A stretch of DNA of 64,000 bases from Triglochin maritima (taxonomy: Eukaryota > Streptophyta > Magnoliopsida > Alismatales > Juncaginaceae): the NCBI GenBank assembly GCA_963682175.1, contig OY821771.1:14259001-14323000 (forward strand). Reading direction: 5' to 3'. A program made the translations under genes and the position numbers. Under the pieces are notes generated by a model. It was not told the origin of the DNA and did no database searches. It worked only from the letters and a program-made list of their open reading frames with translations. Below, piece by piece: positions 11,405 through 23,762 of this stretch. Every line of letters begins with the position of its first letter. Positions within the stretch are counted from its first letter, which is position 1.

Positions 11405-13444
11405 CTACTCATCATCCGAATCATGGTCGGAGATGCCTAACTGAGTATGCCACGAGTGTATGATCTCATCCAAATCTCCGCATGCAGCTCTGGCATCGTC
11501 TGGCAGCTCATCCCTCATCTGCAAGATTGGGTCTACAACCCGTATCATCTTACCCATCCACTGCACATAACAATAACATTAGCGTACATTAACAAAATAT
11601 ACGGTACAAATAAATATAGATAAAATGAAAAAATTACCAGATCGCCACACGTCCTATCTGGTGGTCGATCTGCTCTCCGGGAGGCACCACAGACGATGAT
11701 AGGATGTGAGTAACTACCGAACCAATCAAGATAACGTGCGTCACACTCGGAAGGGTCGCGACTACGTCTGAAGTCGCCAAGGAACAATCGGCATGATCTC
11801 GGAAATGTCCGCCAAGTCGATTCCGCTGTAGAAGCGGGGAACCTGACGTCGTACGTCGCTGCTGTCGCAAACCGCACCGCATGCTCTGGTGTCGGGATGT
11901 CAACCGGGATCACCTGAACATATCCTAACTGACGCAAGACCCGATCGGGCATATAAGGCTCTATGATATCCCGATAACGAATAAGACTCATCAATAAAGT
12001 CCTCGGGACATCCGCTGCTGGGTCAGGACCATAGGGTAACCACTCCACCTAAAGTTTAACACATTAATAATAATACATCTTAAAATTAAATAAATGGTGT
12101 AAAGTTTGATACCTCTGATGCAGTCATCTGATCTAGCCGTGCGCGGATGGAACGCAATTGTCCATCGCTCTTGTCCTCGCTCCGGACGGCCCACATACCC
12201 GAACGTGGACGACCCTCGTCGATAATCTTCCGCTCACGATGCGGGCGGAATGCAGGAAAGTACTCGTATATCCACCCCTGCAGCAGCGTAAGACAACCTG
12301 CAATCCCAGAACAATCCGCACGGCTAGCTATCCCAAGCTGACGGTACAGGTATGCCAACGTCGCTGACCCCCACGAGTACTCACGAACGGTGTCCGGGTC
12401 CCTAGCCTCCAGTAGATCGCGTGGTCTGATCCGACAACCACTCTTGTCGACAAACAAGACGGCTCCGAGCATTAAGAATAGGTACGCCTTCAACTGTGTA
12501 TCATCGGCCCGCGGAGGTCGTGCCCGTCTGCATAGGTCCTCAAGGGAGTCGATGCCGACACCACCACCACTCCATAAAGCTGTATCTCTCGCCAGACCAT
12601 CAGGTGTGACACCAAGCAACTCTGCCACATAACACCTCAGCTCAGACGTCGACCCCTGAGCACTAACCAGACGACCATCCACAGGAATGCGCAGGATCTG
12701 GAAAACATCGTGAAGCATGATCGTCATCTCTCCGAAAGGCATGTGGAAAGTGTTGGTGTCAGGCTGCCACCGCTCCACAAACGCAGAAATCAAAGGCATG
12801 TCGAGATAAGGGAACATGTTGTACGGTAAGTGCCCCAAATGCATGGCACTAATCTCCTCTCTGATATCAGCACTCAGTGTAGACCGCCAACCCTGTAGTG
12901 CTGTACAGGCACTGTGCCGATTATGGCACTTCAGAACCTTCCGATCCTCTCCGTCCCAGATCCGTCTAGCGATGTGACCCCAGAAACTAGGAATGACGCT
13001 CCCATCTAAAGGACCACCAGGCGTCATACTGCTCACGATCCAAGAATCGTCTTGGACCCTCTTCTTCTTCTGAGCGCGGGGATCTACAGTGCACGAGCTC
13101 GAATCCGCGGTCGTAAACCTCCCACCCCTACCCTTCCGCACCATCCATCCGGCGGAAGTAGAACTACCCGCTCGACCACGTCCTCTGCTATACTCTCCCT
13201 GCCTCTCCACCTCCGGGCGCTCTAACTCATACGGGTCATCATTGTCGCTCCCGTCGTCGGGACTGTCCACATGCTCATCATCGAAGGAATCATCATCCTC
13301 CTCACGACGACGTAATGCCTCTCTCTCCCTCCTGACCGAAGCAGATATCCCCCGTCTACGTGGATGACGCGGTGCTGAATCATCCTCTAAAGAACAGAAG
13401 GCGTGTAATGGTATCGACTTGCCTTTCCCTCCACTGTGACCCAA
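11405..13444 (-). CDS. MULE-borne plant mobile domain (PMD, aminotransferase-like) protein
   Basis: Three exons fit by eye: 12113-13444, 11638-12048 and 11405-11560, all in frame with GT-AG introns and ending at a TAG stop (11405-11407). The N-terminal third is acidic and low in complexity (EREALRRREEDDDSF). The body matches the PMD family (PF10536 type): FVERWQPDTNTFHMPFGEMT, then DVFQILRIPVDGR, and EYSWGSATLAYLYRQL. PMD proteins occur both as host silencing factors (MAIL1/MAIN) and as transposon cargo. Here the gene sits in a MULE, convergent with the transposase-OTU gene. The sibling relic at 20150 has a short 5' exon before a hairpin intron. The equivalent exon is not visible right of 13940, so this copy may have lost its native first exon. 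No internal stop was seen. Confidence 0.85.
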
Positions 13445-13463
13445 TGACTATTAATTGAAATTT

Positions 13464-13730
13464 TAATTACAAATTTGTTAAATTTGTTAAACGAAATTAT
13501 CATATTTATCACAATTGTTAAACTAAATCAAAATTTGTTAAACTAAATTATCACAATTGTTAAACTAAATCAAAATTTGTTAAACTAAATTAAAACAATT
13601 GTTAAACTAAATCAAAAATTGTTAAAACTAAATATCACAAATGTTAAACTTAATAAGAATTTGTTAAATTAATTTTTCAGATTTATCACAATTTATTAAA
13701 GTAATTATCAGATTTAATAATTTAAAAAAA
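13464..13730. repeat. AT-rich tandem repeat upstream of the PMD main exon
   Basis: Imperfect units of about 20-28 bp built on TTGTTAAACTAAATCAAAA run through the whole stretch. It lies between the PMD ATG (13444) and the hairpin train, so it is probably part of the first intron or the leader of that gene. Nothing coding is visible. Confidence 0.8.
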
Positions 13731-13734
13731 AATT

Positions 13735-13935
13735 GGTGGAGGCGTCTGCGAGAGACGCCTCCCGTATGGTGGAGGCCTCTTTCGGAGACGCCTCCTCTTT
13801 GGGGGAGACGTCTGCCGAAGACGTCTCCTCCATCGGGAAGACGTCTTCCCCAGACGTCTCCCGCTAGTGGTCGGCGTCCGAGGGAGACGCCCCCCGCATG
13901 GGTCAGGCGTCCTCGGAAGCCGCTCCCCCCATGGG
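13735..13935. repeat. Train of about six short hairpins upstream of the PMD gene
   Basis: Units such as GAGGCGTCTGCGAGAGACGCC, GAGACGTCTGCCGAAGACGTC and AAGACGTCTTCCCCAGACGTC follow each other at about 33-36 bp. The design matches 8100-8362 in arm length, loop length and linker type (TATGGTGG, TTTGGGGG, CATCGGG). By analogy with the relic at 20150-20330, this should be the first intron of the PMD gene. Confidence 0.85.
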
Positions 13936-13975
13936 ATAATTAATACGTGGCATTTTTTTATTGTAGGGACCCGCA

Positions 13976-14535
13976 AGCAAAGTCGATCATCTGATGAAGG
14001 AAGATGCCAAGAAAAGACTGGCAAATGATTCTTAATCCAGTTGTGATTTGTTTAAGAATTAATGACGTTCCTATTTGTGCACTTTGTCGTAGCTTATGCA
14101 ACAACGTTCCTACAAAATGAATAAGGATGATTTGGTTTTGTGACTGTTGACCATGTGTATCGGTGTTTCTAATATCTACTTGTGTGCACATTGGATTTCA
14201 ATTCTTTTACTTACATACACCTCTATCATTTATAAGATTCACTTAGTCATTGTTTCTTTTAAAAGTTTTGCAAATTACACTATCATAAAATAGAAAATGT
14301 CCTTAATGTCAAATAACAATAAAAAAAGTAAAAATGAAAAATTCTCAAACACTCATCTCTCTTCTAGCCTTTTCTCTCTTACGTTATCTCTACTTTCTCT
14401 CTCAAACTCTCTTTCTCCTCACTTCTAGCCATTTCTCTCTTCTCCTCAAGCCAAGCTTATGTCTACCCAAAAATTGATTATGCTCCCACAGAAGTATCTA
14501 CTCGTTATTGAATCTCAGGTGTCAACTCAGCATAA
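13976..14535. other. Unassigned stretch between MULE and CACTA relic
   Basis: At 13990-14035 one + frame reads VDHLMKEDAKKRLANDS and then stops; it could be the tail of a transposon gene but I do not recognise it. 14330-14460 is a CT-rich tract (TCTCTCTTCTAGCC). There is no clear gene, terminal repeat or target duplication, and no CACTA left terminus. Confidence 0.5.
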
Positions 14536-14540
14536 CCTTC

Positions 14541-15417
14541 TCGAACACAATATTGATATGGAATCTCGCTATGCTCCAACACAATATTGATGTGATGCAC
14601 ATTGAGCAGAATGTGTATGACAGTTTGTTGAAGTCGATATTGGCACCAAAAGAAAGCAAAGATAATAACCAATCAAGATGTGACTTAAAGGAAATGGGTA
14701 TCAGAAGGGATTTGTATTTGGGTCGTATTGACGATGACAAGATAGTGTATCCACCTGCATCTTTCTGGATGAGCACTAGAGAGAAGAAAAGTTTCTGAAG
14801 CATTTTTCAATCTGTGAAGTTGCCCGATGGGTATTCATCGAACATATCGTGCTATGTTAACACGAATAAATGCAAGATAAGCTCATTAAAGAGTCATGAT
14901 CATAACTTATTGATGCAAGAGTTGTTATCCCTCGCCATAAGAAAGACTCGTGGAGTAAAAGAAGTGCAGGAAGCAATCATTAACCTAAGTCAATTTTTTT
15001 GCATCTTGCGTCCGAAAGTAAACATCGTTGATGAATTCGGATACCTAGAAAGGCACATTGGTATTATTTTGTGCCGATTGGAGATGATATTCCCACTGAG
15101 TTTTTTTGATGTTATGTTGCATATGCCAGTTCACTTCTCATGGGAGACACGATTGACAGGTCCAGTGCACTATCGCTAGATGTACCTGTTCGAAAGATAT
15201 ATGAATAAGTTGAATTTTTTTGTTAGAAATAGAAATAAACCTAAAAGTTCAATTGTTGAAGGTATTCTCGTAGAGGAGTGTACGACATTTTGGTCTAGAT
15301 ATTTGAAGAGTGTAGAGATAGTATTTAATAGACATTTGAAGACTGATGTAGGTGAAAGACCCTTAGGTAAATGTCGAATGATTGTCTTTGACGTTGTTGA
15401 TTTAGGGAAAAACTAAC
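14541..15417 (+). pseudogene. CACTA (En/Spm) TNP2-type transposase fragment
   Basis: Three consecutive open stretches (14508-14798, 14814-15179, 15180-15416) match the middle of TNP2-family transposases. Hallmarks are DVMHIEQNVYDSLL, RCDLKEMGIRRDLY, VKLPDGYSSNISCYV, SSLKSHDHNLLMQELL, LEMIFPLSFFDVMLHMPVH and WMYLFERYMNKLNFFVRNR. The frame shifts after 14798 and there is a stop at 15177, so the gene is dead. About 15 bp is duplicated near the start (ACACAATATTGATATG and a variant), which disrupts that end. N-terminal and catalytic upstream parts are absent. Confidence 0.88.
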
Positions 15418-17045
15418 AATTGGGTGTTGAATAACACTGTCATTGTTGATATATGGAGATCGGCAGAAGCGTCGTTGACGTCAGGAGGAGGTTACCCCTC
15501 AGATAGCCGATGGTGCAGCCGATCCTCCCAAGTCCCAGAGTGGGGATGTTCCTAGCACTTCGATATCTGGTGTAGTGATTACGAGTAGAGGTCGCGGATC
15601 CCCACAACTTCTAAAGCATTAGAACTCTATAATTTAGATTAACATCGAGTTTACACCGGAGGGCGTCCCTAAAAGGAAAGAATGTCAATTGTTTCCAAAA
15701 TTTCATCGGGACGATAGCCAGGAGGACACAACTACTTTCTCCTCATTTTTCGGACTGGATATTGGTGTCAAAGAAGGACAAGGATGTGGCATGGCAGCAG
15801 TTAATGACAATATTACATACTTAAGTTATATTATTACTGATTTGCATTGAAAACTAATTTGATTTTTTTAATAGTCACACTAGACAATTTCAGAGGGGTT
15901 CAGAGCGAAGAGTATGAGGTCTCTAAACACAAAATAAACAGAAAAGGTACAAATTGTACCTTGGTGTGGAGGATATGGAGACGAGAGATGCAAGATTGGC
16001 GGCTAGACCACCGCATATTTCCGTCAAGGATCGGTCCACTTTGCTGGACTACTGGTCGAGTGAGGCGTTTAAGGTTCATTTATAATGTTTTCAGTTAATT
16101 TATAATACATGGATGAAGAAACTAACAATTTGGTTTTTTGGTGATGTAGTAGAAGAGAGAGAGACTAACAAGAAAAACATGTCGAATTTAGTCATATCAC
16201 ATCAGTGTGGTACCAAATATGTGGTGTGACATAGAGAGAAAATGGTGATACATTATTTACAAAATCTTAAATTATTATAGATTCAATCCATTATTATAAA
16301 TTGAGAGGATTGTTATTTTCAATGGTATTGCAGATTGCGAAAAACCCAGACGCTCCTCAACTTACTCATACAGATACATACATTTGGCTACATGACAATA
16401 ACATCCCACAAGTTGCGGCCATCATTGTAAGTTTAAGATTATTATTAGTTTTCAATTATTTCATGTTGTATTATGCATTCATTTATAATTTATATATTTT
16501 CTTCTTGCAGTAAATATTAGATGTTTTACAAGGACCGGGTGAGACGAGCTCTCAGGGTGCTATCACTTTGGGAGCTGTCGTCAAGGATCTGATTGGGACT
16601 ATTCTAGGCGATGGGCACGGATGTGTGAGGATGTTCTACAGTCTTGTCACCCCGACATACATGTACCGACCGCGCGGGACGCCATCCTAAGCAGATATTG
16701 ACACTAGATTGCAGGTTGAGAAAAATGTTTGACAAGATCAAGAGCTTAAGATGGTGAGAAATGATCTAACGGAGACTAAAAGCAAGCTTGTAGACATGCA
16801 GTTGACCATCAACTATTTGATGGCGAAAGTGGGTTCTAAAGATCTGGTATTATAATTATAATTTAATAAGTTGGATTACATTTAGTAAGTTAAATTATAT
16901 GAATTATAATATTATTGTATAATGTAATCATGCTAGATATTAATATAACATCCATTTGCACACCACCGCCCTTAGCAAGTCAAGATGATGATAACAGACC
17001 ATCGAGCGGAGCAGACACGGGAGGTTTGACAACTTAGATTTCTAT
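15418..17045 (+). pseudogene. Remnant of CACTA downstream gene region
   Basis: Broken + strand fragments resemble the second, coiled-coil-type gene of plant CACTA elements. RPPHISVKDRSTLLDYWSS lies at about 16003, QIAKNPDAPQLTHTDTYIW near 16330, and a helical stretch with DLTETKSKLVDMQLTINYLM near 16760. The order relative to TNP2 fits a CACTA. Frames are interrupted many times and I cannot reconstruct exons. Confidence 0.6.
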
Positions 17046-17329
17046 TTTTTGTCTGTTATCATTGTTAAACTTTGTTTGACTACTTAATTGAATTCAAAAC
17101 TTAATTTCAATTAAATTACAACTTTTGTGTATGAAGTGTTTTTGAGATCAATATATCTATGTGTGTGTGTGTGAGTTCTTGAGTTTAGATTTTGAGTTTT
17201 GATGTATGAATGTTTGGTGAATGATGAATGAATTGTCATGGATGAATTATGATGAATGTTTCTTTTTTGAGCTTGGAAGTCGGAACCAAAAAAAACAAAT
17301 AGGCTTTTTCAGGTTCTGCACCGGACTTA

Positions 17330-17718
17330 CAATGACAGTATTTATTCATCGATGTACGTTATGACGTTTGTCGGGTAACCTACATTGGCGGTATTTATCC
17401 ATCGGTGTACGTTCTGACGTTTGGAATAAGTATTAGTCGGTGTACTTGACACCAACAAATGTCCCCATCGGTGTATAGCACCGAAGGATAACTGTTGGTG
17501 TTCATTTGTCGGTGTTCTTTGATCCGACAAAAGAAGACGAAAAAATTTGGTAGGAAATTTAGTGCCAAAAGTTACACCGACAACTTTTGTCTGTCAAAAC
17601 ATATGTCGATGTAAAGTAACACCAACTCCAACTATATTCGTTGGTGTTCACTGACATCGATGGATTGAGACATACGCGGATGGATAGGTGTCGTCGGTCA
17701 AACCATGTTTTGATATAG
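17330..17718. repeat. CACTA subterminal repeats and degenerate right terminus
   Basis: Short motifs of the type TCGGTGTA / ACACCGACA occur in both orientations at least ten times, as expected of CACTA subterminal regions. The block ends with GTTTGACC-like and TTTTGATATAG sequence. Read on the reverse strand this is CTATATCAAAACATGG, one step from a CACTA terminus; the expected final TAGTG reads TAGCA. I place the element end near 17718. Confidence 0.65.
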
Positions 17719-18246
17719 CAAAGAGAGGACTGAGGAAGAGAGAGAGAGAGGAGTGAAGAGAAGAGAGAGGAGTCAGAGAGAGAATGTAAGAGAGAAGGGA
17801 GGAGCGAGAAGAAGAGAGAACGTAAGAGAGAGAAAGTGCTGGAAGAGAGAGGAGTGTTTGGTACAGATGGACCCTGCAAATGATAAAGATGCATGTAAGT
17901 AAAAAACATGAGATTATTTTTGTGGGTTTTATATATGCACGTCATATTAACGACACATGTACTACATAAAGAGCATTATTTGTGCTCGAGGGGAGCTGCG
18001 GCACACGTAGTTGATGGATACAGAGCAAAGGCGTCATGCGTCATGGTTTACAAAAGGGGATTGAGAGTTAGCTGTGTAAGCAGGTAAGTGATGAGAAAAA
18101 TTGATTTGTTTCACCCGATGTTAACTTTCTTTTATTAATGAAATTCGTAGTGTATATATGTTGAGTCGTAATTTTCCCCTCTCAGGTTAGGAGGGGGTTT
18201 CCCAAATAAACTTCTTGTTTTTGGTGTAGTATATTCTTATTTATGA
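17719..18246. other. Unassigned AG-rich and AT-rich sequence
   Basis: 17720-17865 is a GAGAGA-rich microsatellite-like tract. The rest, including a CTCTCAGGTTAGGAGGGGG stretch at about 18180, shows no gene or transposon ends I can define. Confidence 0.5.
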
Positions 18247-18462
18247 TGGACGGGTGACGGAACTCCGGATCTTCGAAAAGGTTTAGAGAACCTTTGGGTA
18301 TAGTCATCTCTTGTTTGTTTATTTTAATATATGTAGGTTTGCATGATATTAGAATAAACACAAAACAATGTACATAAAATTGCTTATAATATAAAATTGA
18401 TCATGTATGCTTGTATTAATATATTTTTAAAGTACACATACATATGGACACGAAATCCTACA
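18247..18462 (+). mobile_element. 3' fragment of an LTR (same family as 21585 and 33113)
   Basis: The stretch from the TTTAGAGAACCTTTGGGTAT motif to the terminal GAAATCCTACA matches the last roughly 220 bp of the two solo LTRs at 21585-23762 and 33113-35292. The rest of the LTR is missing. It abuts the next LTR fragment directly. Confidence 0.8.
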
Positions 18463-19550
18463 GAACATGCATATTACATAAAGTTGAGGTTGATTTTAGA
18501 TTATCAAGCATGCAATAAGTACCTAGTGTGGCCATTAGAGCATCAATCAATCCTACATACAACCTAAATCATTCATGTGAATGTGCATCAAACATGGATC
18601 CACACATAACAAGTCATTCTCATCAAACCATTACAAGCAACAATAAAAACTCTAACGCTAGCATGAGATAAGTACCTAGTATGAACATTATTCCATCTAA
18701 TACAAGTTTAAGCATGCTACAAGTATAGATCTACATCATATAAAATGACAAATAAAAGAACTCATCACTAGCACATAATCTACATCACCTCCACCCCAAC
18801 GAGGAGATGGAACTACTCACTACTCATTAAGAAAAATGAAATTAAACTAAGCATGCAAGAATCGAAAAGTGACAATATAAAACTAACAAAACATTCTTTA
18901 TTGCTCACTCACTTACAAGTAGCATCTCTCCACCAGAGTTTTACCAAGGCTTTATTCCTAGTAGAGAGAATGACCACCAAGAGAGGAGATGTTTACAATG
19001 GAGGAGAAAGCGTTTTATTTATAGTCATATAAAAAGGTAATGGGGGGCAATCTCCCGTCGTGGGACTAATGCACTACTAAAAATAGACATAAAACACTAA
19101 TACATGACCCGCCTAAATCTTATTGGGTCTGGAGAAGCCCCAACGGTCAATCAACGGTCTTGAACCGCCAATTGGCTGTCTATAAGCTTTTGATCGAGCC
19201 CGGATTTGGAGAGTGGTTGTCTGGGTTGATTTCTTCACGTGTAGTGCACCCGAGTTGGTTGTTGGAGTTTCGACCAAGATCAAATTGCCAAAATACTCCT
19301 CATGATGGTGTGGATCTTCTTGATTTGCTCATTGGTCCTTTTGGTTTACATTAGGGTCCTTCTCTCTTGCATCTCAGTCCATAAGTCTTACAACTCAGTC
19401 ATTTTTCTTTCTTTTAGGTCATTTTTGTGCATCTTCTCCTCAAACATGTTTATTCCTGAACTTAAACAAAAGAATCGTTACGTAACATTGCTTAGGCTAA
19501 AAATGGCAGACATAAGACACAAATATACGAAAGATATGATGTCAATCTCA
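18463..19550 (-). mobile_element. Truncated Athila/Tat-type LTR, copy A
   Basis: It shares ordered blocks with the complete LTRs at 39275-40671 and 54156-55546. These include CCTCCACCCC...GGAGATGGAACTACTCACT, GTAGCATCTCTCCAC, a TATTTATAG box region, ACCGCCAATTGGC, and the LTR start (reverse strand, TGAGATTGACATC). Roughly 250 bp of its 3' end is missing at the left junction. Sense is the minus strand. Confidence 0.8.
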
Positions 19551-20009
19551 TAATTTTATGACCCGAAAATCCAACCTACCAGTGAAATTTGGGGTCGAAC
19601 CGACCAACTGGATATGTCACTGGTGGATTTTAATCAGTCGTTGGCGGATCATTTGGGTCGGATCGACCTCTAATTTACCAGTAACTTTAATGTAACATTT
19701 TAGCAACCAATATAATTGTCGAATTACTCCGTCAGGTGCACTCGGACTCATTGGTTCAGACCCATTTGGTTTTAATTTTCAAATTACTCCTCAGGTTCAG
19801 GAGATTACGGACTTTTGCAACCAACATATTTTTTCTTTACACTTAGGTCCCTCCATATTTTCACCTGGGTCCTTCCCGACTTACAATCCGGTCATTAAGC
19901 ATTATAATAGGTCTAGAAAGCTTCCATGGTAGTCATTTCTTCCGAAGCTTAACAAATGGTAAAAAAAGAAAGAGGCTCCAAAAGGCACAACCAATTAATT
20001 ACTGAACTG
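19551..20009. other. Unassigned stretch between LTR copy A and PMD relic
   Basis: Repeated small motifs (ACCAGT, GGTCGGATCGACC, CGACCAACTGG) occur at 19570-19690, but no coding or terminal signatures are seen. It may be sequence adjoining a former retrotransposon insertion; I cannot place it. Confidence 0.4.
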
Positions 20010-20237
20010 TTATTTATCGCCGGAAAACTACTTAAATCACCCGTGTGAATTACCATTTTGCCCTTCTGTCCTTTCTACTTATATAACTCTTCATTTCACT
20101 CTCCTAACACGACTCTCTCTTCATATTACACTCATATTCACCCAAAAGCATGTCTCGGAGACCCGGAAAAGACCCAGCGGACGCCCCGGTCTACTCGAAT
20201 TTGGTAAAATGCCTTGTTTAGTTTTTGTACATTTTAA

Positions 20238-20320
20238 AAAAAAATTGGGTTGGGCGTTCGTGGGAACGCCTGACCCCAACTGGGGGCGCTCGCCGGAGCC
20301 GCCCCCACCGTGGAGGAAAA
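20238..20320. repeat. Short hairpin pair in first intron of the PMD relic
   Basis: Two units, GGGCGTTCGTGGGAACGCC and GGGCGCTCGCCGGAGCCGCC, lie between the donor after 20203 and the main exon. This is the same architecture as at 8100 and 13735, reduced in number. The second unit has a mismatched arm. Confidence 0.7.
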
Positions 20321-21584
20321 GGGGAATCAATTCCCTTACGCATTGTACATAGTTTAGCAGATGAGTCAGGTCCTCGTCATCCACGTAAACAAGGTATTTC
20401 TACTTCAGTTATGTGTGTGTGAGAGAGAGATATTTTACGTCGTCGTCAGACACTTGAGGATTCTTTCGACGACGAGGATGATTTAGATGAGGTGGGGAGT
20501 CACGACGAGAGTGACGATGGGGGTCGGTATGACTTGGAGCCGCAAGAGGAGGCGAGACAATAGTATGGTCGAGGATGGGGGCGACATTATAGTCCTTTGG
20601 CTGAGTGGGTCATTATGAAGGGTCGAGGTGGCCGGTTTGTGATCGGTGATTCGTGTTCGTGCACTGCAGATGCCCGAGCTCAGAAGAAGAAGAGGGTTGA
20701 GGACAATTCTTGGATCGTGACGGGTATGACGTCCGGTGGTCCTCTAGATGGCAGCGTCATTCTAAGCTTCGGAGGCCACATCATTAGACGCATTTAGGAG
20801 CTCAAGGATCGGAAGGTTCTGAAGTGTCATAATCAGCACAGAGTCTGTACGACATTGCAGGCTTGACGTTCAGTGATGACTGATGATATAACAACGACAA
20901 TTAGTGATAGTGGATTGGGTCACTTGTCGTACAACATGTTCTCCTGCTTTGACATACCGTTGATTTCGGCCTTCGTGGAGCGGTGGCAGCCTGACACCTA
21001 GGGTTGTAAACGGGTTGGGTCGGGGCGGGTTTTGAACCCAACGCTACCCGACCCGTCTAAGGTAGGCAGGTTGGCGGGTCGGGTCGGGTGAAAACAAATT
21101 TAACTGCTACCCGACCCACCTAAGATCGGGTAAACGGGTTAGGCGGGCGGGGCCGGTAAACGGGTTTTGCGGGCGGGTAGATGGATAAATGGATTTTTTA
21201 TATGTTTTTCTTTCTTTCTGCATAACACTATAAATTAAAAACATAACACATCAGCACCTTAAAAACATTACCAATGTGATGAACACCATAAAATTATAAA
21301 TAACTCCAACTTTATAACACTATTAGTAAATTAAGGATTATAGAATATGTATATGTATATGTATATGGTATATAAGTGTATATATATAATATTTATTATT
21401 TAATTTATTAAATTCTTATGCGAGTAATCAGGTAAACGGGGCGGGTAGAAAATACAACCGCTACTGGCCCCGTTTATCAGTCGGGTTGGCCGGTATTCGG
21501 GTAGGAAGGTGGCGGATTGTTTTTTTTTACACCGCTACCCGACTTAGGCGGGTCGGGTTGGCGGGTTTTACCGGCCCCATTTAC

Positions 21585-23762
21585 GGAAAGGAATGTGTTC
21601 TAAAAGTTTTACTTTTATATGTCAATTATTATAAATTGAATGTACAAACATTTTGTTCCTTGATTATAGTATTCGTCTTTTGGAAGTGTTAAGGAAGAGA
21701 CTCTTGGTCCTTAACCGTAGAGCTCTAAAAGATAATGGTTTACATAAATCAAAAGTTATTCACAATCATGGTAATTAACATGGAACATTAATTACCGAGA
21801 TAAGATTATCGTGTTGGTCATCGATTGTTGTAGCTCTACAAATAATTGACGACACGAGTATATAAAAAAGGAAAAGATTACTTTTATATATTGAATAAAC
21901 CTAACAAGTAAAATATTATGGAATTGTGTTTCGTGTCATTAATGTTTTTACTGTGTCTTGGATCCTAAGATACGAGACTTATATCTTTTCACTCAAGAAG
22001 TGCTCAATTTGATTATTGTCAAAAGCTATCAATGAGTATAGTGATAAAGGCAATAGTTGGTTGAGCATGACTTGTGCTGGAAAAGATAGCTAGTCAAACG
22101 ATTATCATTGCCCCTCTTAATTGAGTGATGATATTAGTGGGCCCCTTGATAAAGCAAAATTATAATGTACACAATGTGACTTGAGTTAAGTCACATAGTT
22201 ATAATTAGCTTAAAGAGATCAAGAAATGAATATAATACAAAGGTGACACATTTCTACTTTGTATATGTTCTTAATATCATGAGGCAAGGGACGGACACAA
22301 GTGATGCACTTACATCACTAAATGGATCGTGTTTTGGTTTGGGTGGAACAAATACATCTATGCTAATTTGGTAACTATAATGTGTAGCTAGATACCGCTT
22401 ATAGTTTGAGATATTAAGTGTTTAATATCGCTGTCAATTTTGCTTAGATCCTCCTATAGGTCACACCACAAAACTGGGAAACAAGAGGGTTGATTTTAAG
22501 TTCATATGATGTGTCAGGTTTCATGTTAAAATAGGACACATGTGGTGAATTAATTAAAACCAATATGTCATGAGAATTGACATAATTAGAATCATAATAA
22601 ATTCATATGAGGTATATATATATTATGGGTGTAATAATTTAATATTACATATGATAATATATTATATAAGATGTGAATTTGCTAAAACCCCAAGAGATCA
22701 AACTTTGTTGGAAATAAATCCAAAATTTGACAACGGCAAAATCGGGGTCAAACACGGTGAACCGTTCATGGTTCGGTCGACTAGGGTATCTTCGGATCGG
22801 TTAACCGAATAGGGAACGGGTAAGCGCAATTGGTTGACCGAAATTGTCTGGAGTGCCTGGACAATTGGGTTCGGTTAACCGAGTGTGCACGGTGAACCGA
22901 GAAGTAGTATTTTCGGTAGACCGAAGGTGACACGGTCATCCGATGATTATGTCCCCGGAGCGATTCTGGTGGGTCAACGATAGACCTAGTAAAATACGTC
23001 GTTCGTCCGAATTCTTCCAGGGAATTTTTCTCATACGGATTCGGTCGACCGTCTAGCTCACGATGCACCGAACACGTGTTATAACCGAACGGTTCGGTTG
23101 ACCGAGTAATACTCGGTCTACCGAACAAGAACGATTCTTCCTGAATTATTAAGAGATTAATTAAATCATGGGTGAAATAATTCCAGATTTAATTAAAACG
23201 TTTTTTGTGGGTGATTATGTGGAATTTAGAGATTAATTTTAGGAGAGAAAAATAAGAGATCATGGCTAAATAATAGCTCTTGATAAGGATGTTTTGGGAG
23301 CCTATAAAAGGACACCTATTCCTAATTGTTTTAAAACTATTGCAAAAAAAAATTCTCTCGTTAATCTCTCCTTAATCACCACGAAAAGCTCTTAGTAAAA
23401 TTAAGTTTTAGAGATAAGATTCTCAGGAGCTTAAAGAGGGGTAATTAGCTTGATTCTAAACCTTGTTGGAGATTGATTAGCTAGCTCCTTTCTCTCTAAT
23501 TTTGTTTAGAGTTTGGTGAACACTCGGAGGCAATTCCGAGGACGATTCAGCGTGCAACGCGACTCCGGATGATCAAAAAGGTTTTAGAGAACCTTTAGGT
23601 ATGATTCTATTTTTGTGGATTATTTTAATAAATGTAGGTTGCATGTTATTAGAATAAAACACAAATAGATGTACATAAAATTGCTGAAAATATGAAAATC
23701 GATCTTGTATGTTGTATTAAAATTTTAAAATATATACATACACAAGGACACGAAATCCTACA
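21585..23762 (+). mobile_element. Solo LTR, 2.18 kb, inserted in the end of a hAT MITE
   Basis: A 5-bp target duplication TTTAC flanks it (21580-21584 and 23763-23767). The ends are GGAAAGGAATGTG (T>G at the first base compared with the sister copy) and AAATCCTACA. It aligns along its length with 33113-35292. A TATA-like CCTATAAAAGG at about 23301 supports plus-strand sense. There are no internal retrotransposon domains, so this is a solo LTR left by recombination. The superfamily is uncertain because neither PBS nor coding sequence remains. Confidence 0.9.
22745..23125. repeat. Cluster of paired CGGTNNACCG palindromes in solo LTR
   Basis: Sites include CGGTGAACCG, CGGTTAACCG (twice), CGGTAGACCG, CGGTCGACCG, CGGTTGACCG and CGGTCTACCG. 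They come mostly in pairs with start-to-start spacing of 18-19 bp by hand count. They sit upstream of the TATA-like box at 23301. Confidence 0.85.

Larger units (their letters stand above)
7885..13975. mobile_element. MULE carrying transposase-OTU fusion and convergent PMD gene
   Basis: The composite Mutator-like element has a + strand transposase-OTU gene (8045-11116) and a - strand PMD gene (11405-13444), with their 3' ends facing. The left terminal sequence (ACTACTTAAATCGCCC, ATTACCAAATTGCCC) is recognisably repeated at about 20015-20070, beside the decayed PMD element. Hairpin trains lie at 8100-8362 and 13735-13935. No matching right terminal repeat is seen after 13940, so the right end is probably truncated or rearranged, and I cannot define a target duplication. 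Both end coordinates are approximate. Confidence 0.75.

Noticed and set aside
17559..17945. Minus-strand frame rich in Ser and Leu
   Set aside because: It crosses CACTA subterminal repeats and a GA microsatellite, with no domain.
21001..21580. GGGTCGGGT-rich stretch as a possible satellite
   Set aside because: Its ends and 8-bp duplication identify it as a hAT MITE interrupted by an LTR.
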